Of a DNA stretch of 6,452 nt, positions 6,153 to 6,452 are shown one piece after another. This stretch comes from an uncultured Selenomonas sp. (GTDB taxonomy: Bacteria > Bacillota > Negativicutes > Selenomonadales > Selenomonadaceae), in NCBI GenBank assembly GCA_945494195.1, contig CALYVJ010000103.1, positions 1 through 6,452 on the forward strand. Reading direction: 5' to 3'. The position numbers were made by a program, and so were the translations under genes. Each line of letters begins with the position of its first letter. The stretch's first letter is position 1. The notes under the pieces are model-generated. The model saw nothing but the letters and a program-made list of their open reading frames with translations, had not been told where the DNA came from and did no database searches.

Positions 6153-6452
6153 GAAAAATGAAAAATAGCGGGATTGAGTGGATTGGTAATATTCCTCCTT
6201 CATGGAATATTTATAGATTGAAGTATATTGTTAAGTCACCCTTACAGTATGGTGCAAATGAATCAGGATTAGACTATACTGAAGACCTACCTCGTTACGT
6301 TAGAATAACAGATATTGATAATAACGGAAAATTAAAAGATAATGACAAACAATCTTTAGATTTATCTACGGCTAAACCATATATATTAAAGGATAATGAT
6401 ATTCTTTTAGCAAGAAGTGGCGCTACTGTAGGAAAAGCCTTCTTATATCATG
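6149..6452 (+). CDS. hsdS: Type I restriction-modification specificity subunit HsdS (5' part)
   Basis: HsdS recognises the two halves of the DNA target and holds two HsdM subunits. The first 101 codons are in the window; the rest lies beyond the right edge. The start ATG overlaps the hsdM stop as ATGA, with GGAGG at 6138-6142 six bases upstream, so translation is coupled. Diagnostic stretches are SGIEWIGNIPPSWNIYRLKY (7-26), the usual opening of a first target recognition domain, then YVRITDID (50-57) and DILLARSGATVGKAFLY (84-100). By hand count bases 6181-6452 are about 31% GC, against 55-58% in sampled hsdM lines, which is common for HsdS domains exchanged between strains. The DNA target cannot be predicted from this part. 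Whether both recognition domains are present is unknown. Confidence 0.95.
   Translation, partial: MRKMKNSGIEWIGNIPPSWNIYRLKYIVKSPLQYGANESGLDYTEDLPRYVRITDIDNNGKLKDNDKQSLDLSTAKPYILKDNDILLARSGATVGKAFLYH

Noticed and set aside
1..6452. CRISPR array, tRNA/rRNA, transposase or insertion-sequence ends
   Set aside because: No spaced repeats, RNA gene signatures, transposase domains or terminal inverted repeats with target duplications were seen, including around the 108-125 joint.

Overview
The window looks like chromosomal DNA from a Gram-positive-type bacterium (Firmicutes sensu lato). The evidence is strong AAAGGAGG/GGAGG ribosome binding sites 6-8 bases before the starts, a textbook sigma-A promoter (TTGACT-N17-TATAAT), a lipoprotein-type solute-binding protein and roughly 47-58% GC in the core genes. 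A Negativicutes/Selenomonadales source would fit the style and GC, but that is a guess from impression, not a search.

Layout, left to right. Bases 1 to about 125 read on the + strand as an internal piece of a type I restriction HsdR subunit, including helicase motif VI. That piece runs directly into the 3' part of a solute-binding lipoprotein gene on the - strand (90-923), which has lost roughly its last 65-70 residues. The two coding sequences meet in about 18 bases (108-125) that fit both families. Continuing on the - strand, and read from right to left, is a three-gene ABC importer operon. It consists of the ATPase (3731-2607), a fused two-domain permease (2614-965) and the binding protein (923-90). 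This is the FbpABC/AfuABC/PhnSTUV-like class; the substrate is not settled, and the tyrosine pair of classical Fe3+-binding proteins is not visible.

From about 3732 to 4031 lies a divergent intergenic region. It holds a weak candidate promoter for the ABC operon, a perfect 12-bp palindrome (3886-3897), a near-consensus promoter for hsdM (3914-3942) and, at the very start of the predicted hsdM transcript, an 11-bp hairpin followed by five Ts (3958-4012). That hairpin looks like a leader attenuator or terminator. The right side is a type I restriction-modification operon: hsdM (4032-6152, complete), overlapped by ATGA with hsdS (6149 to beyond the window). hsdS is sharply more AT-rich.

How it fits together. 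HsdM and HsdS would form the modification enzyme, and with HsdR the restriction complex. The hsdR piece at the left end has the same orientation as the hsdM-hsdS operon at the right end. The hsdR|binding-protein joint is what one expects if the segment binding protein-permease-ATPase-hsdM-hsdS-hsdR were tandemly duplicated, circularised, or falsely closed by an assembler at a short shared sequence. That joint is the most interesting thing in the window; the hsdM leader hairpin is second.
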